Assembly (NCBI GenBank): GCA_947168515.1
Contig: CAMVMF010000039.1
Location: 1-33,804, forward strand
Source: an uncultured Bacteroidales bacterium
Lineage (GTDB): Bacteria; Bacteroidota; Bacteroidia; Bacteroidales; P3
Length of the DNA: 33,804 bases
Reading direction: 5' to 3'
The notes under the pieces were generated by a model. It saw only the letters and a list, made by a program, of their open reading frames with translations, searched no databases and was not told the DNA's origin. Positions 8,627 to 17,299 of the stretch are shown in pieces. Position 1 is the first letter of the stretch. Each line of letters opens with the position of its first letter. The position numbers were made by a program, and so were the translations under genes.

Positions 8627-11125
8627 ATGAAAGTACGAATCAATACACTCAAACTACTATTCTTACTCACGCTCCTACCCTCATTGGCTGCGGCGCAGGA
8701 GCCCCTAGAGCCACCCGAGGCCGCCTACCCCTATCGCCGCGATATAGAGAAACACAAGTTCGACCGTGCCGAGCAGAAACTCTTCAAGCACCTGAGGCGT
8801 GACACCAACAGCCTAGAGCTCAACTATGCCGCCTATCGTCTCTTATCCACCCCGGCTTTTCCGCGATACAACACCGACAGCGCGTACAGCCACCTGGTGG
8901 TTGCACGCCAGATATTCGATGCCGCCGAGGCCAAGATGATTGAACGTTGGGCCAGAGACAGCTACAGCGGTGCGCTATTTGACTTTAGTTTCCGCCGCGT
9001 GACAAGCATGGCACTGGCCGATGCCCATACCCGCAACACACCGGACGCATACCGGCATTTTCTCGACTACTACACTTTGGCACCGGAAGACATAAGGGAC
9101 AGCGCCATCCGGTATCGCGACACAATAGAATTTCAGATAGCCCTGCGTGCCGGGACACTACAGATGATAGAGGACTTTATTGTCCGAAGACCGGCATCGA
9201 CACTGACCCCCCGCGCCATTCACCTGCGCGACAGCATGGTTTTTGACAACGTCAACCTCAAACACACCGTGGGGGCTTATGCTCAGTTTCGCACCGACTA
9301 CCCCAATTCACATCTTTTCGCTCAAGCCACCGACAGCCTTTACCTGCTGGACTACCGCGACACGCGCCGCTATGACTCCGAGCAGTACTATCGGGCCTAT
9401 GCCGAACGCTATCCCCTCAGTCCTTACACGGCGCAAGCCGTATGGCTGGCCGACAGCATCGAATACCACCGCGATGTGGACACCTCGCAATGGCGCACAC
9501 TGATAGACTACGCCGACCTGCACCACCGCAATTCGTGGCACGACTCGGCACTGCATGCCCTCACCCAGTTTGCACTGCACCACAACCATGTCGAGGCCGC
9601 CGACCAAGCCGTGGTACGGCTGAAACCCGGTACCGACGACCGTGCGCAGATGGCGGTCATGCTACACGATGCCTACCTGCACACCTCCATCCGCAACTTT
9701 CACCGTTTCTACCAACGGTATCCCGACTTGATATCTGACGAGACCCGCCAGAGCGACTCTCTTGCATACGAACTCAACCAAAACTACGACTACCACCATG
9801 CCGACAGCTGCATCCGCACCATTGCGCCCTCCCATGAGGCCTATATGATGCTGCAACAAATACTGAAAGACGATATCGACCACGGACGTTTCGTGGCCGC
9901 ATCGAACAAGGCCAAATCGTATGCCTCTGTTTTCCGCTACAATTATGAGTACATACAACTGCTCAACACCCTGGCAACAGACTTTACGTCAATCAAGGAA
10001 CTTACCTCAGAGCTGATGTCTAAGGCCCCTGAGCCACTCCACGGGGCTGTCAACTCCGAGAAAGGCGACGAATATGCGCCCGTGCCCAGTGGTGACGGCC
10101 GCACCCTGTTCTTTGCTGCCAAGAACCGGCCAGAGAATTTCGGAGGCGAGGATGTCTTTGTTTCCCGTCTAACCAAAAAAGGATGGTCGGAACCCGAGAT
10201 TGAAATAGACCTTTCGCACACCTACGGCAATGAGGCCCCGGTGTCGGTGTCGCCAGATGGCAATACCGTATTGCTGTACCAGAGCGGCATCCTCTACCGC
10301 GCCGACCGCATGGCAGAGGGATGGGACATCACACGGCTCCCGGCCACCATCAACGGATCGAGCTGGCAGGCCGATGCCTCGCTGGCGGCCAACGGACGCG
10401 TGCTTTTCTTCGCTGCCAAAGGGCGCTCAGACCGCGAAGTGGACAGCTCGTTGAATATCTATGTCTCGCTCATGGACAGCAACGGCAATTGGTCTGTGCC
10501 ATTCGAAATAGGGCCTGCGGTCAATACCCCTTTCGACGAACGGTCGCCCTACCTCCATCCTGATATGCGCACGCTCTATTTTTCGTCGGAGAGCCACGGT
10601 TCTCTTGGTCAGATGGACGTTTTTGTGACCACACGTCTGGACGACAGTTTCACCAAGTGGTCCACCCCCATCAATATCGGACGGGAGGTGAACACAACCG
10701 GCGACGACTGGGGATATAAGATTTCTACCGACGGGAAAATGTGCTATTTCTCGCGCCGCAATGCTTCGCAGGACATCTACACGGTACAGCTGCCCAATGG
10801 TGTCCGCCCGGAGCCTGTCGTGGCTGTTTCCGGAAGTGTCAAAGACCCGGCAGGCAAACCCGTTGTCACCCAGCTGCAGTGGCACGACCCCATCACCCAC
10901 CACTTGCTAGGCCAATGCTCAACCCATCCCACCAAAGGCACCTTCTACATCCTACTGCCCAAAGGGCAGGAGTATGTCCTCTCGGTAGTTGATGACAACT
11001 ACCGCGCCGACAGACAGACCATCGACCTCACGCCTAGTGCTCCCGACGACAAATCGCCCGTCAAGCTAAGCATCGTCGCCACCCCAATCCCCACTACCGA
11101 CGACACTGCGGAACCCGAGTTTTAA
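8627..11125 (+). CDS. Secreted TPR / PD40 beta-propeller protein (PorE-like, no OmpA domain)
   Basis: An 832-residue exported protein. Residues 1-24 form a signal peptide (KVRINTLK n-region, LLFLLTLLP core, cleavage after AAA). Residues about 30-460 are helical with TPR-like spacing. From about 472 to 730 there are PD40/WD40-like propeller blades, with recurring 'SxDGxTLFFAA' and 'PYLHPDMRTLYFSS' motifs. Residues 732-820 look like a carboxypeptidase-regulatory beta-sandwich (VSGSVKDPAGKPV). This order matches the Bacteroidetes PorE/OmpA-family architecture, but the chain ends without the OmpA peptidoglycan-binding domain. The family is usually an envelope scaffold. The start is ATG with GGAGA at 8616-8620. 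The gene appears to be alone: 244 bases separate it from the gene before, and it converges on the next. The specific role is unknown. Confidence 0.75.
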   Translation: MKVRINTLKLLFLLTLLPSLAAAQEPLEPPEAAYPYRRDIEKHKFDRAEQKLFKHLRRDTNSLELNYAAYRLLSTPAFPRYNTDSAYSHLVVARQIFDAAEAKMIERWARDSYSGALFDFSFRRVTSMALADAHTRNTPDAYRHFLDYYTLAPEDIRDSAIRYRDTIEFQIALRAGTLQMIEDFIVRRPASTLTPRAIHLRDSMVFDNVNLKHTVGAYAQFRTDYPNSHLFAQATDSLYLLDYRDTRRYDSEQYYRAYAERYPLSPYTAQAVWLADSIEYHRDVDTSQWRTLIDYADLHHRNSWHDSALHALTQFALHHNHVEAADQAVVRLKPGTDDRAQMAVMLHDAYLHTSIRNFHRFYQRYPDLISDETRQSDSLAYELNQNYDYHHADSCIRTIAPSHEAYMMLQQILKDDIDHGRFVAASNKAKSYASVFRYNYEYIQLLNTLATDFTSIKELTSELMSKAPEPLHGAVNSEKGDEYAPVPSGDGRTLFFAAKNRPENFGGEDVFVSRLTKKGWSEPEIEIDLSHTYGNEAPVSVSPDGNTVLLYQSGILYRADRMAEGWDITRLPATINGSSWQADASLAANGRVLFFAAKGRSDREVDSSLNIYVSLMDSNGNWSVPFEIGPAVNTPFDERSPYLHPDMRTLYFSSESHGSLGQMDVFVTTRLDDSFTKWSTPINIGREVNTTGDDWGYKISTDGKMCYFSRRNASQDIYTVQLPNGVRPEPVVAVSGSVKDPAGKPVVTQLQWHDPITHHLLGQCSTHPTKGTFYILLPKGQEYVLSVVDDNYRADRQTIDLTPSAPDDKSPVKLSIVATPIPTTDDTAEPEF

Positions 11126-11198
11126 GAGCCCCTGGGGGTCTCAAATGAAACCCGCCATCATGCGGCAGGATGGTAAGGACATTTAGCCAAAGAAACAA

Positions 11199-11252
11199 AA
11201 AAACGCAGAACCAACTCCACTTGAATGATAAAGGGGTTGGTTCTGCGTTTTT
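11199..11252. terminator. Bidirectional intrinsic terminator
   Basis: Arms at 11199-11218 and 11233-11252 pair over 20 positions with a single G-T wobble around a 14-base loop. The left side begins with an A-tract and the right ends in a T-tract, so the stem terminates on both strands. It sits between the convergent genes ending at 11125 (+) and 11319 (-). Confidence 0.88.
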
Positions 11253-11318
11253 CATGGCCTTAGCCAAGACCGACCTCGGGGGCAGCTGAGAACGCTGTCC
11301 AGCAGCAGGGTATAGGTT

Positions 11319-12779
11319 TTAAAATTCTCCCAAATAGGCGGCTTTGTTAGAAGCGCCGACAAAGACAAACTTATCTTTGCCCACCGATAGGGGACGGCCA
11401 ATCATAGCCGACTTGGAAGGGAGCGGGGCGTTGGTTTCTTCGATGTTGCCTTGGCGGTCAATCAGATAGAAGGTTAGGACGGCATTGCTCTTGCCAGGTT
11501 TGAACGCCGAGGCCACCTTGGAAGAATCGCGGTCCACATTGCCTTCGTCGCGGTTGGCGGCAACCAACACCTTGTCGCCATATTGATGGGTGAACACCTG
11601 AATCATATTCGACTGGTCCCAACTGGCTTCGTTGTCGTTGCGCAAGGTCTTCACCCACTCTATCTCGCCCTCCTTATTGGCACGCATCACCAAAATGCCC
11701 TTACTTGCATAGGTCACGGTGAAGCCATCCTCGTCGCAGACAGCACCGGTAAAGACAGTGTTGTAAGCCTCCGGGGCCATGCTGGCCTTGGCAGACTGGT
11801 TGCGCAACACACGGCAGTCGTCCTCAGTCAACGAATACTTTTTAATACTCTGCACCTTTTTGGTCTTCATATTGTATACCAACATGTAAAGGCCTGTGGT
11901 GTAATGGGTTTGCTGGTAGACATTTCTGGCATACACCTTCTCCTGATTGCCGGTGATGTATACCAAGTCGCCATCGTATTTGAGCACCTTGGCCGAGCGG
12001 ATGCCTATATTGTAGGTGCGCACAGTATGATGGCTCTGCTCCTTGCCATCCATGTAGATAAGGCTTATCACCGACATGTTGTCGGTATTGGTAACCGTGC
12101 TGGTGACCAGCACTTGGCCTTTGTCGGTCACGAAGAAATCGCTGAAAGCACCCGTGAGCTGACCGGTCATCAGATTCCACGAGGCGTTGTCGTTGCCGAT
12201 AAAGTTCGATTCCATGTGCCACTGCTCTTCCAAGTGTCGGTTGTAAAGCACCACATCGGCCTTCACAGCCGAGTCGGGCAGCTGTTCGAGACAGAGGGTG
12301 GCAGCATACTGCTGGTTGGCAGAATTGCTAGCTTCCATATGAGCCAGATGTTTCTCATCCAGGTCCAAAGAGCGCAACAACTGCTCTTCGCCAACGGGTT
12401 CCAAGGTCTGCTTGTTGTAATGCTGCAAAGTTGCCATCAGCTGATTCTTGGAATGGCGATACAGTATCATCGCCACATCATTGTCATTGACAAAAATCAA
12501 CATGGGGGTGGACTTGGAATTATCAAACGTTTGCGAAGCCTCTAAGTCCATAATACCGTTGAAACGGCCAAAGTAGACTTTGTCGACATTCAAGGGCTTG
12601 CCTGTGGCGTAGCGGACATAGACCGACCCATTGTCTGCGTAGTAGCAATGGGTATAGCCAGGGACAGTCTTTTTGAGTCCCAACACACTGGACTCACCAG
12701 AGGTTTTGACAGAAATATTTTGGGCGGAAGCACCCAACATCACAGACATCAAACCCAACAATAATAGAATTTTCTTCAT
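11319..12779 (-). CDS. Secreted protein of unknown function
   Basis: A 486-residue protein I do not recognise. It begins with a clear signal peptide (MKKILLLLGLMSVMLGASA, cleaved before Q). The mature part is rich in short alternating beta-like stretches with repeated aromatic/Gly-Asp turns (for example VYVRYATGK, VLVTSTVTN, VYITGNQEK). This suggests a beta-propeller-like fold, but no catalytic motif or sorting domain is evident at the C-terminus. It lies 38 bases downstream of the acidic lipoprotein gene on the same strand and so is probably co-transcribed with it. It ends at a shared bidirectional terminator. Expected location is periplasm or outer surface. Confidence 0.7.
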   Translation of the reverse strand: MKKILLLLGLMSVMLGASAQNISVKTSGESSVLGLKKTVPGYTHCYYADNGSVYVRYATGKPLNVDKVYFGRFNGIMDLEASQTFDNSKSTPMLIFVNDNDVAMILYRHSKNQLMATLQHYNKQTLEPVGEEQLLRSLDLDEKHLAHMEASNSANQQYAATLCLEQLPDSAVKADVVLYNRHLEEQWHMESNFIGNDNASWNLMTGQLTGAFSDFFVTDKGQVLVTSTVTNTDNMSVISLIYMDGKEQSHHTVRTYNIGIRSAKVLKYDGDLVYITGNQEKVYARNVYQQTHYTTGLYMLVYNMKTKKVQSIKKYSLTEDDCRVLRNQSAKASMAPEAYNTVFTGAVCDEDGFTVTYASKGILVMRANKEGEIEWVKTLRNDNEASWDQSNMIQVFTHQYGDKVLVAANRDEGNVDRDSSKVASAFKPGKSNAVLTFYLIDRQGNIEETNAPLPSKSAMIGRPLSVGKDKFVFVGASNKAAYLGEF

Positions 12780-12817
12780 AGTAATAAAATAAATAGAATA
12801 AGTTGTTAGAATCCCGT

Positions 12818-13258
12818 TTAATCGTCATCGTCGTCCCAGCTCACCTCATCCATGTCCTGCAACATCTGGCTCATGAGAGTGTCCATGTCGTCGCCAACCT
12901 CTTCGGCAAAGCCCTGCATGAAGTTGGCTCCATCCTCAATGTCTTCGCTGAGGCCTTTGAGCTGGCTGGCCATACGCACCTTGGCATATTTGGCAGCGGA
13001 GCGACCTAAAGCCTTCTGGTCTTCGGGGGTCAATTTGTCGGCAAAACGCTCGTAGTAGTCTTCGGTGTATTTCTCGAAAGTGTCTTCGGCCTTATCCCAA
13101 TCCTTGAGGGTGTAGGTAGCCCCCTGGGCCTCCACCTCATCCACAAATTTGGCAAAGCCTTTCACGTAGCTGTCTTTGCTCATAGGCACATTGCAACTGG
13201 CCATCGTGAGGGACAACAGCACAGCACCGATCATCGATAAGTATAGATTCTTTTTCAT
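12818..13258 (-). CDS. Small acidic lipoprotein, unknown function
   Basis: A 146-residue lipoprotein precursor. MKKN is followed by a hydrophobic core and the lipobox LTMASC, with Cys22 as the lipidated residue. The mature part is helical and strongly charged (KFVDEVEA, DKAEDTFEKYTEDYYERF). It contains a 'KLTPEDQKALGR..AKYAKVRM' segment and ends in five consecutive aspartates (142-146). Lipoproteins like this are common in Bacteroidetes without an assigned function. It is first in an apparent two-gene operon with the secreted protein at 12779-11319. The polyaspartate tail might bind cations or a basic partner, which is inference only. Confidence 0.75.
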   Translation of the reverse strand: MKKNLYLSMIGAVLLSLTMASCNVPMSKDSYVKGFAKFVDEVEAQGATYTLKDWDKAEDTFEKYTEDYYERFADKLTPEDQKALGRSAAKYAKVRMASQLKGLSEDIEDGANFMQGFAEEVGDDMDTLMSQMLQDMDEVSWDDDDD

Positions 13259-13946
13259 AGAACAAATAATTTAAATATTTACAACGTTGAGATATACTAG
13301 TTGAGTACTAAAAAATTGTTTTTATATGTTTTGCCCATACAGGGTATTTTTGTATCTTGCTGGTTTTCTGTAGGGGTTTCCTACGGCTATATCAGTATTT
13401 GCCATTTCAGGGCGATTTTTGGATGTTACTATCGTTTTATTTTTGTTTAATTCGCATTTTTAGTTGTTCCCACTAATTCTATACAGATATATTAACGAGG
13501 AACTGACAAAAATATTGCCTGAGGACGAAAAGGGTCATCCATTTGTTTGATGCCCATCAAGAGATGGAAGGTGTATATGGCTGATGCAGAATATGTAGAT
13601 ACGAAATAATTGGACATAACTACCATAAAAACACACAGGAGGCCAGAACGACCTCCTATGCTGCAATCAAAAACCAATAAAAAAGCCAATTTATTATTGA
13701 CACTATTATGTATTTGAATATTTCAATTTATTGCAAAGGATGCGAATTTTTTTTGCGCATGAAAAAAAATAAGCAAGTAGGATGGGTATCCTGAGTAAAG
13801 TTGCGCCGTGATTTGCAATATGACGGCGGGGAAAGGAATGGGGAAAGAGTACTGGAGACGGGTACTCTCGGAGATGGGTATGAAGAGGGGGAAAATTTTT
13901 TTTGAGGTTGATGTAATATTTTGATGATTTTTGCGTAATTGTATGT
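13259..13946. other. A/T-rich divergent intergenic region
   Basis: These 688 bases separate the divergent genes starting at 13258 (-) and 13947 (+). The sequence is A/T-rich. A minus-strand TATTTTTG (13514-13507) matches the -7 consensus and could drive the lipoprotein gene, but it would give a leader of about 250 bases. The minus-strand frame at 13689-13492 (65 codons) has no domain, signal peptide or suitable composition, and I do not call it. I see no repeat or RNA gene. Confidence 0.45.
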
Positions 13947-14471
13947 ATGAAAGAAAATTATACATTCGATAACAACACTGAGAAATCAGGCAATGGCGAA
14001 ATGAGGGAGGAGGTGCAGGAGATGATTATGAAAGCCACTATGACCACCGGAATGTGGAAACAACTGCTGAGAAAGATGGTGGCCGAACGTCCTGAAATGA
14101 CCGAATGGCTTCACCAGAACCTAAGTGAACACGTCCAGCCGTCGTCTGATACCAACGACCAACAGACGCTCCAAAGCACCATGATGATGGGCATCGAAGG
14201 CCAATCCGCAATTGCCCAACAGTCCGATGACCCATTACATGAAGAGCTGATGGGGCGGTTGGACACTATCAATGAGGACGAATTGCTGAGTTGCCAAAGC
14301 AATGCGCTTTGGGTATTCAGGCTGATGATGCAGATGGGCAACCTAGAAAAGGCCCTAACGGCTGCCGAGATGGACAAAAGCGTCTTCCTACGCAACATTA
14401 CCGAAGCCTTGGGTTATGACGAAGGCGAACGATTTAGGATTTACAATTATCTGCGCAGATACGAAAAGTAG
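13947..14471 (+). CDS. Hypothetical cytoplasmic protein
   Basis: A 174-residue protein I do not recognise. There is no signal peptide or membrane segment. It is acidic and Met/Gln-rich. A conserved-looking N-terminal helix (MREEVQEMIMKATMTTGMWKQLLRKMVAERPEM, written in parts: 19-35 and 36-51) precedes a polar linker (about 60-95). A second helical part (about 100-174) ends in 'FRIYNYLRRYEK'. G+C and codon use fit a genuine gene. It converges on coaE and has no partner on its strand. The ATG at 13947 is preceded by an A/T-rich stretch without a clear -7 element. Confidence 0.6.
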   Translation: MKENYTFDNNTEKSGNGEMREEVQEMIMKATMTTGMWKQLLRKMVAERPEMTEWLHQNLSEHVQPSSDTNDQQTLQSTMMMGIEGQSAIAQQSDDPLHEELMGRLDTINEDELLSCQSNALWVFRLMMQMGNLEKALTAAEMDKSVFLRNITEALGYDEGERFRIYNYLRRYEK

Positions 14472-14625
14472 TTCCTGTGAACGCTAATGGTGCCTTCCAG
14501 GGAATGTCAGAATGCTGGAACGCTGGCGTTGCAACCGACAACAGCAACCTGCGGAGGTATGATATCTGCCTAGGGGTATCAACTCAACCTGGGGCGAAAA
14601 GGATCGCTACAGAGGTTCCTATTCC

Positions 14626-15240
14626 TTAACGCAAAAGACGGCGGTGGATATATAGGACTTGGCGGGTGCGGGGATTGCCCTCGTAGTTGAGGATGACATA
14701 GTCGGCCCGCATCATCTTTTCCTCGGCAGGGAGCTGATTCTGCATGCGGGCTAAGAGCTGTTGGCGCGTGGCATGGTCGCGCAGTTCTAAACGGCGGAGA
14801 CGTTCTTCCTGTTCGAGATATACACAAATGACTTTGTCCACGAGGTGGTCGAATCCATACTCGTATGTGATGGCACTTTCGAAAATGACGTATGGGGCCT
14901 GGCTATTAGCATCGACAAAATGTTTGAAATCGGCCCATACGCGTGGGTGAACGATGGCATTGAGTTGTTTAAGAGCGCCGGCATCGTGAAAGACAATAGC
15001 GGCTATTGCCTGTTTGTCGGCAGAACCATCGGGACGAATGACAGAGGGGCCTAGGAGAGACTGGACCTGATGGAGAAAGGAGGGGTCAGCATAATAAGCT
15101 CCGGCCACCTCATCGGCCACGAAGCATGGAATGCCAAGAGAAGAAAACTCCTGGAGGACGGTTGTCTTGCCACAGCCTATACCTCCTGTGAGGGCTACAA
15201 GTAGGGGGTGCTGTTGGCTACTGAGGGTTGTTTGAGACAC
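14626..15240 (-). CDS. coaE: Dephospho-CoA kinase
   Basis: A 204-residue CoaE. It phosphorylates the 3'-hydroxyl of dephospho-CoA with ATP, the last step of coenzyme A synthesis, in the cytoplasm. The Walker A loop is GGIGCGKTT at residues 19-27. The expected 'GIPCFVADEVA' acceptor-site segment follows, then 'IVHPRVWADF' and the lid region 'RRLELRDHATRQQLLARMQNQ'. Length is normal for the family. The start is GTG at 15240; an in-frame stop lies at 15273-15271 and no ATG lies between, so GTG is the only reasonable start. It is last in the leuS-nusB-DUF1573-yajC-ybbR-coaE cluster. Its leader is the A-rich heptamer repeat at 15246-15446, which could affect its translation. Confidence 0.92.
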   Translation of the reverse strand: MSQTTLSSQQHPLLVALTGGIGCGKTTVLQEFSSLGIPCFVADEVAGAYYADPSFLHQVQSLLGPSVIRPDGSADKQAIAAIVFHDAGALKQLNAIVHPRVWADFKHFVDANSQAPYVIFESAITYEYGFDHLVDKVICVYLEQEERLRRLELRDHATRQQLLARMQNQLPAEEKMMRADYVILNYEGNPRTRQVLYIHRRLLR

Positions 15241-15245
15241 TTTTG

Positions 15246-15446
15246 AAAGGTAAAAGGTAAAAACTAAAAACTAAAAGGTAAAAACAAAAGTAAAAGGTAA
15301 AAACTAAAAACTAAAAGGTTTATTGGCATTTTGAAAAGTAAAAGGTAAAAACAAAAGTAAAAAGTAAAAACTAAAAACTAAAAAGTTTATTGGCATTTTT
15401 GAAAAGTAAAAGGTAAAAGGTAAAAACTAAAAAGTTTATTGGCATT
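15246..15446 (-). repeat. A/T-rich heptamer tandem repeat between ybbR and coaE
   Basis: On the plus strand the region is built from 7-base units taaaagg and taaaaac, interrupted three times by the motif gtttattggcatt (15318-15330, 15385-15397, 15434-15446), so the composite units are about 67 and 49 bases long. On the coding strand this gives a T-rich leader directly before the GTG of coaE. It fills nearly the whole 218-base gap, whereas the other gaps downstream of nusB are 9-35 bases. Slipped-strand changes in copy number are likely. Confidence 0.8.
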
Positions 15447-15458
15447 CAGAGGAAAGGC

Positions 15459-16448
15459 CTATTGAATAATGACAAAACTAATGGTCGTGGGGGTGACAGA
15501 CTTGATGCGGGAATGAGCAGGGAAACGGGTGATATAGACGGGCAGTTCGGTCAACGAAGAAGTGGGGTCGTAGTTGACAACAGCCTGGAGCTGGGTTTCG
15601 GAGATATGTTGGTAATCGTTGACGGACACCCATAGGGTAACATTGACATGGTCTGGATAGAGGCGCACCTGATGGTGGGAGCCGTTGGAGTGCTGACGAC
15701 GAGTGGTTTCGTAGTCACGGTCAGTGTTTAGCACATCGGGCTTGATGATACCAGAGATGCCGCTTGTGAACTCGACAGGGACGGAGATGGTGGTCTCCAC
15801 ATATCGACCTGCTGGGATGAATATTCGGACGCTGTCGGCAGAGGGCCGCAGATCGCTATATTTCTTCCATACCGGCTCTAATGCCAACATAAAAAAGCCG
15901 CTATCGGCAATGTTGGCCACAGCTGCGGGAGCAGTATACACCTCGTCAATTCGTTGCAAAGAGGCCGAATCGCCATAAAGCCAGATGGTGTCGGGCGTTA
16001 TGGTGGGTTCTCCAGAAAGGCCTACCTGGTCAGCAAAAATGAAATCGACATTGCGCAGCTGTGGCACATAAGCCTTGCTTCGGCGTTCTTTGGTGGCAAA
16101 GCGGAGCTCTTCCTTGGTGCTAGAGATGCCATGGGTGCCAGCAAAACCTAGTTGACGGTTGACTTCTTCAAAAAGTGCCTTGCCCACCTTGACCACTGTG
16201 TCGCCCGAAACATGAATGACAAACTGCCTATCGCGGACAGCAAGATAGCGGTCGATGGCATTGAAACAGTTAGAGGTCACCACCAAGGGAAGCACCGTGT
16301 CGGCCTGTGTGACAATGAATCGGGAGGTGTCGACTCCTTCCCATTGCACAGGCACATCGATTGAGTAATCGTCATGTTCGGACATGGCAACCACAAACCA
16401 AACGATGGCGGTGAGAATAAGAATGACCCAAAAGTGGCGGTGTTTCAA
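15459..16448 (-). CDS. YbbR-like membrane-anchored protein
   Basis: A 329-residue YbbR-family protein, the type that usually sits next to yajC, nusB and coaE in Bacteroidetes. An N-terminal KHRH and a single membrane segment (about residues 6-21) are followed by a periplasmic part. That part is made of YbbR-like beta repeats such as 'IDVPVQWEGVD', 'VSVPVEFTSG' and 'LPVYITRFPAHSRIKSVTP'. The precise function is unknown; in Firmicutes the homologue CdaR regulates a diadenylate cyclase, but no such cyclase is in this window. The start is TTG at 16448, with AGGAA just upstream and 9 bases after the yajC stop. The next ATG would remove the membrane anchor, so TTG is favoured. Confidence 0.8.
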   Translation of the reverse strand: MKHRHFWVILILTAIVWFVVAMSEHDDYSIDVPVQWEGVDTSRFIVTQADTVLPLVVTSNCFNAIDRYLAVRDRQFVIHVSGDTVVKVGKALFEEVNRQLGFAGTHGISSTKEELRFATKERRSKAYVPQLRNVDFIFADQVGLSGEPTITPDTIWLYGDSASLQRIDEVYTAPAAVANIADSGFFMLALEPVWKKYSDLRPSADSVRIFIPAGRYVETTISVPVEFTSGISGIIKPDVLNTDRDYETTRRQHSNGSHHQVRLYPDHVNVTLWVSVNDYQHISETQLQAVVNYDPTSSLTELPVYITRFPAHSRIKSVTPTTISFVIIQ

Positions 16449-16457
16449 TTCCTAATT

Positions 16458-16787
16458 CTATTTCTTGGTCTGCTGCTGGGAGTTTTGTTCAGGGATAGGG
16501 GTAACCATAGATTTCTCTACGGTGACAACAACGCCGTTGGCAATTTCAACATCAATGGTGTGCTCGGCAATTTCGTGCACCTTGCCATAGATTCCGCCGC
16601 TGAAACTGACACGGTCGCCTTTTTTGAGGTTCTCGCGGAACTCACGTTCTTTCTTTGCCTGTTTCTGCTGGGGACGAATCATGAGAAGCCACATAACCAC
16701 CATGATAAGGATGAGCCAGACAAGCATACTGCCGCCGCCCTGACCACCGGCTGCGGACTGAAGGAGAATGAATAAAGGAGTGTTCAT
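16458..16787 (-). CDS. yajC: Preprotein translocase subunit YajC
   Basis: A 109-residue YajC, the small inner-membrane accessory of the SecDF complex of the Sec translocon. One membrane segment (about residues 21-37, MLVWLILIMVVMWLLMI) is followed by the family signature 'RPQQKQAKKEREF' and then 'GDRVSFSGGIYGKVHEI' and 'VVTVEKSMVTPI'. Size and order are typical. It lies between the DUF1573 lipoprotein gene (30-base gap) and ybbR (9-base gap), so co-transcription is very likely. SecD/SecF are not in this window. Confidence 0.95.
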   Translation of the reverse strand: MNTPLFILLQSAAGGQGGGSMLVWLILIMVVMWLLMIRPQQKQAKKEREFRENLKKGDRVSFSGGIYGKVHEIAEHTIDVEIANGVVVTVEKSMVTPIPEQNSQQQTKK

Positions 16788-16817
16788 TTTAGATGTTTTT
16801 TATTTATTAATACATTA

Positions 16818-17264
16818 TTATCTTGCCACTTGCGCAGTGATTTTTAACACCTTGCGCGAAGGTTGGGAATTGGAGGAGACAACGACCTCTTGGTACTGTT
16901 GCCCCACCTTGCCACGGGAATTGAAGGAGATGGTCACGTAGCCCTCTTTCCCTGGGGCGATACGGCCCTTGGGATAGTCTGCCACGGTGCAACCACAACT
17001 GGCATGGCAGCCCGATATCACCAGGTCGGCATTGCCCTTGTTGGTGAAATGGAAACTATAAGAGATGCTCTCGCCCTCGGAAATGCGGCCAAAGTCGTGA
17101 AGGTCGCTGTCAAAAACCAGCTCAGGGACACCTACAGATTGGTCGTAGCCCTCGGCGGTGTTGGGGTTTTTGATGAGGTCGACATCGAATTCGGAAGAAC
17201 TGGAGCCTGAATTGTTGCAGGCGAGACAAAGCAACAGAGCTAAAAGGGGAATGAGTTTTCTCAT
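16818..17264 (-). CDS. DUF1573 lipoprotein
   Basis: A 148-residue lipoprotein precursor. The signal MRKLIPLLALLLCLAC has its lipobox at LCLAC with Cys16. A Ser-rich linker leads into a DUF1573 domain, an Ig/MSP-like beta-sandwich: 'HDFGRISEGESISYSFHFTN', then the Cys-rich 'SGCHASCGCTVADYPKG' and 'PGKEGYVTISFNSRG'. The three-cysteine CHASCGC motif is typical of the family. DUF1573 proteins are abundant envelope proteins of Bacteroidetes with no settled role. It lies between nusB (35-base gap) and yajC, which is the usual place for this gene. Confidence 0.88.
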   Translation of the reverse strand: MRKLIPLLALLLCLACNNSGSSSSEFDVDLIKNPNTAEGYDQSVGVPELVFDSDLHDFGRISEGESISYSFHFTNKGNADLVISGCHASCGCTVADYPKGRIAPGKEGYVTISFNSRGKVGQQYQEVVVSSNSQPSRKVLKITAQVAR

Positions 17265-17299
17265 TTGTCGTTGTTGGGGTTCGTTACAGTGGAAACAAA

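Noticed and set aside
13492..13689. 65-codon minus-strand ORF in the 13.3-13.9 kb spacer
   Set aside because: It has no ribosome site, no domain, and composition like the surrounding A/T-rich spacer.
14472..14625. Intrinsic terminator between the convergent genes ending at 14471 and 14626
   Set aside because: Only short arms (ttccag/ctggaa; aacgc/gcgtt) are present and no T-tract follows, so the evidence is too weak to call.
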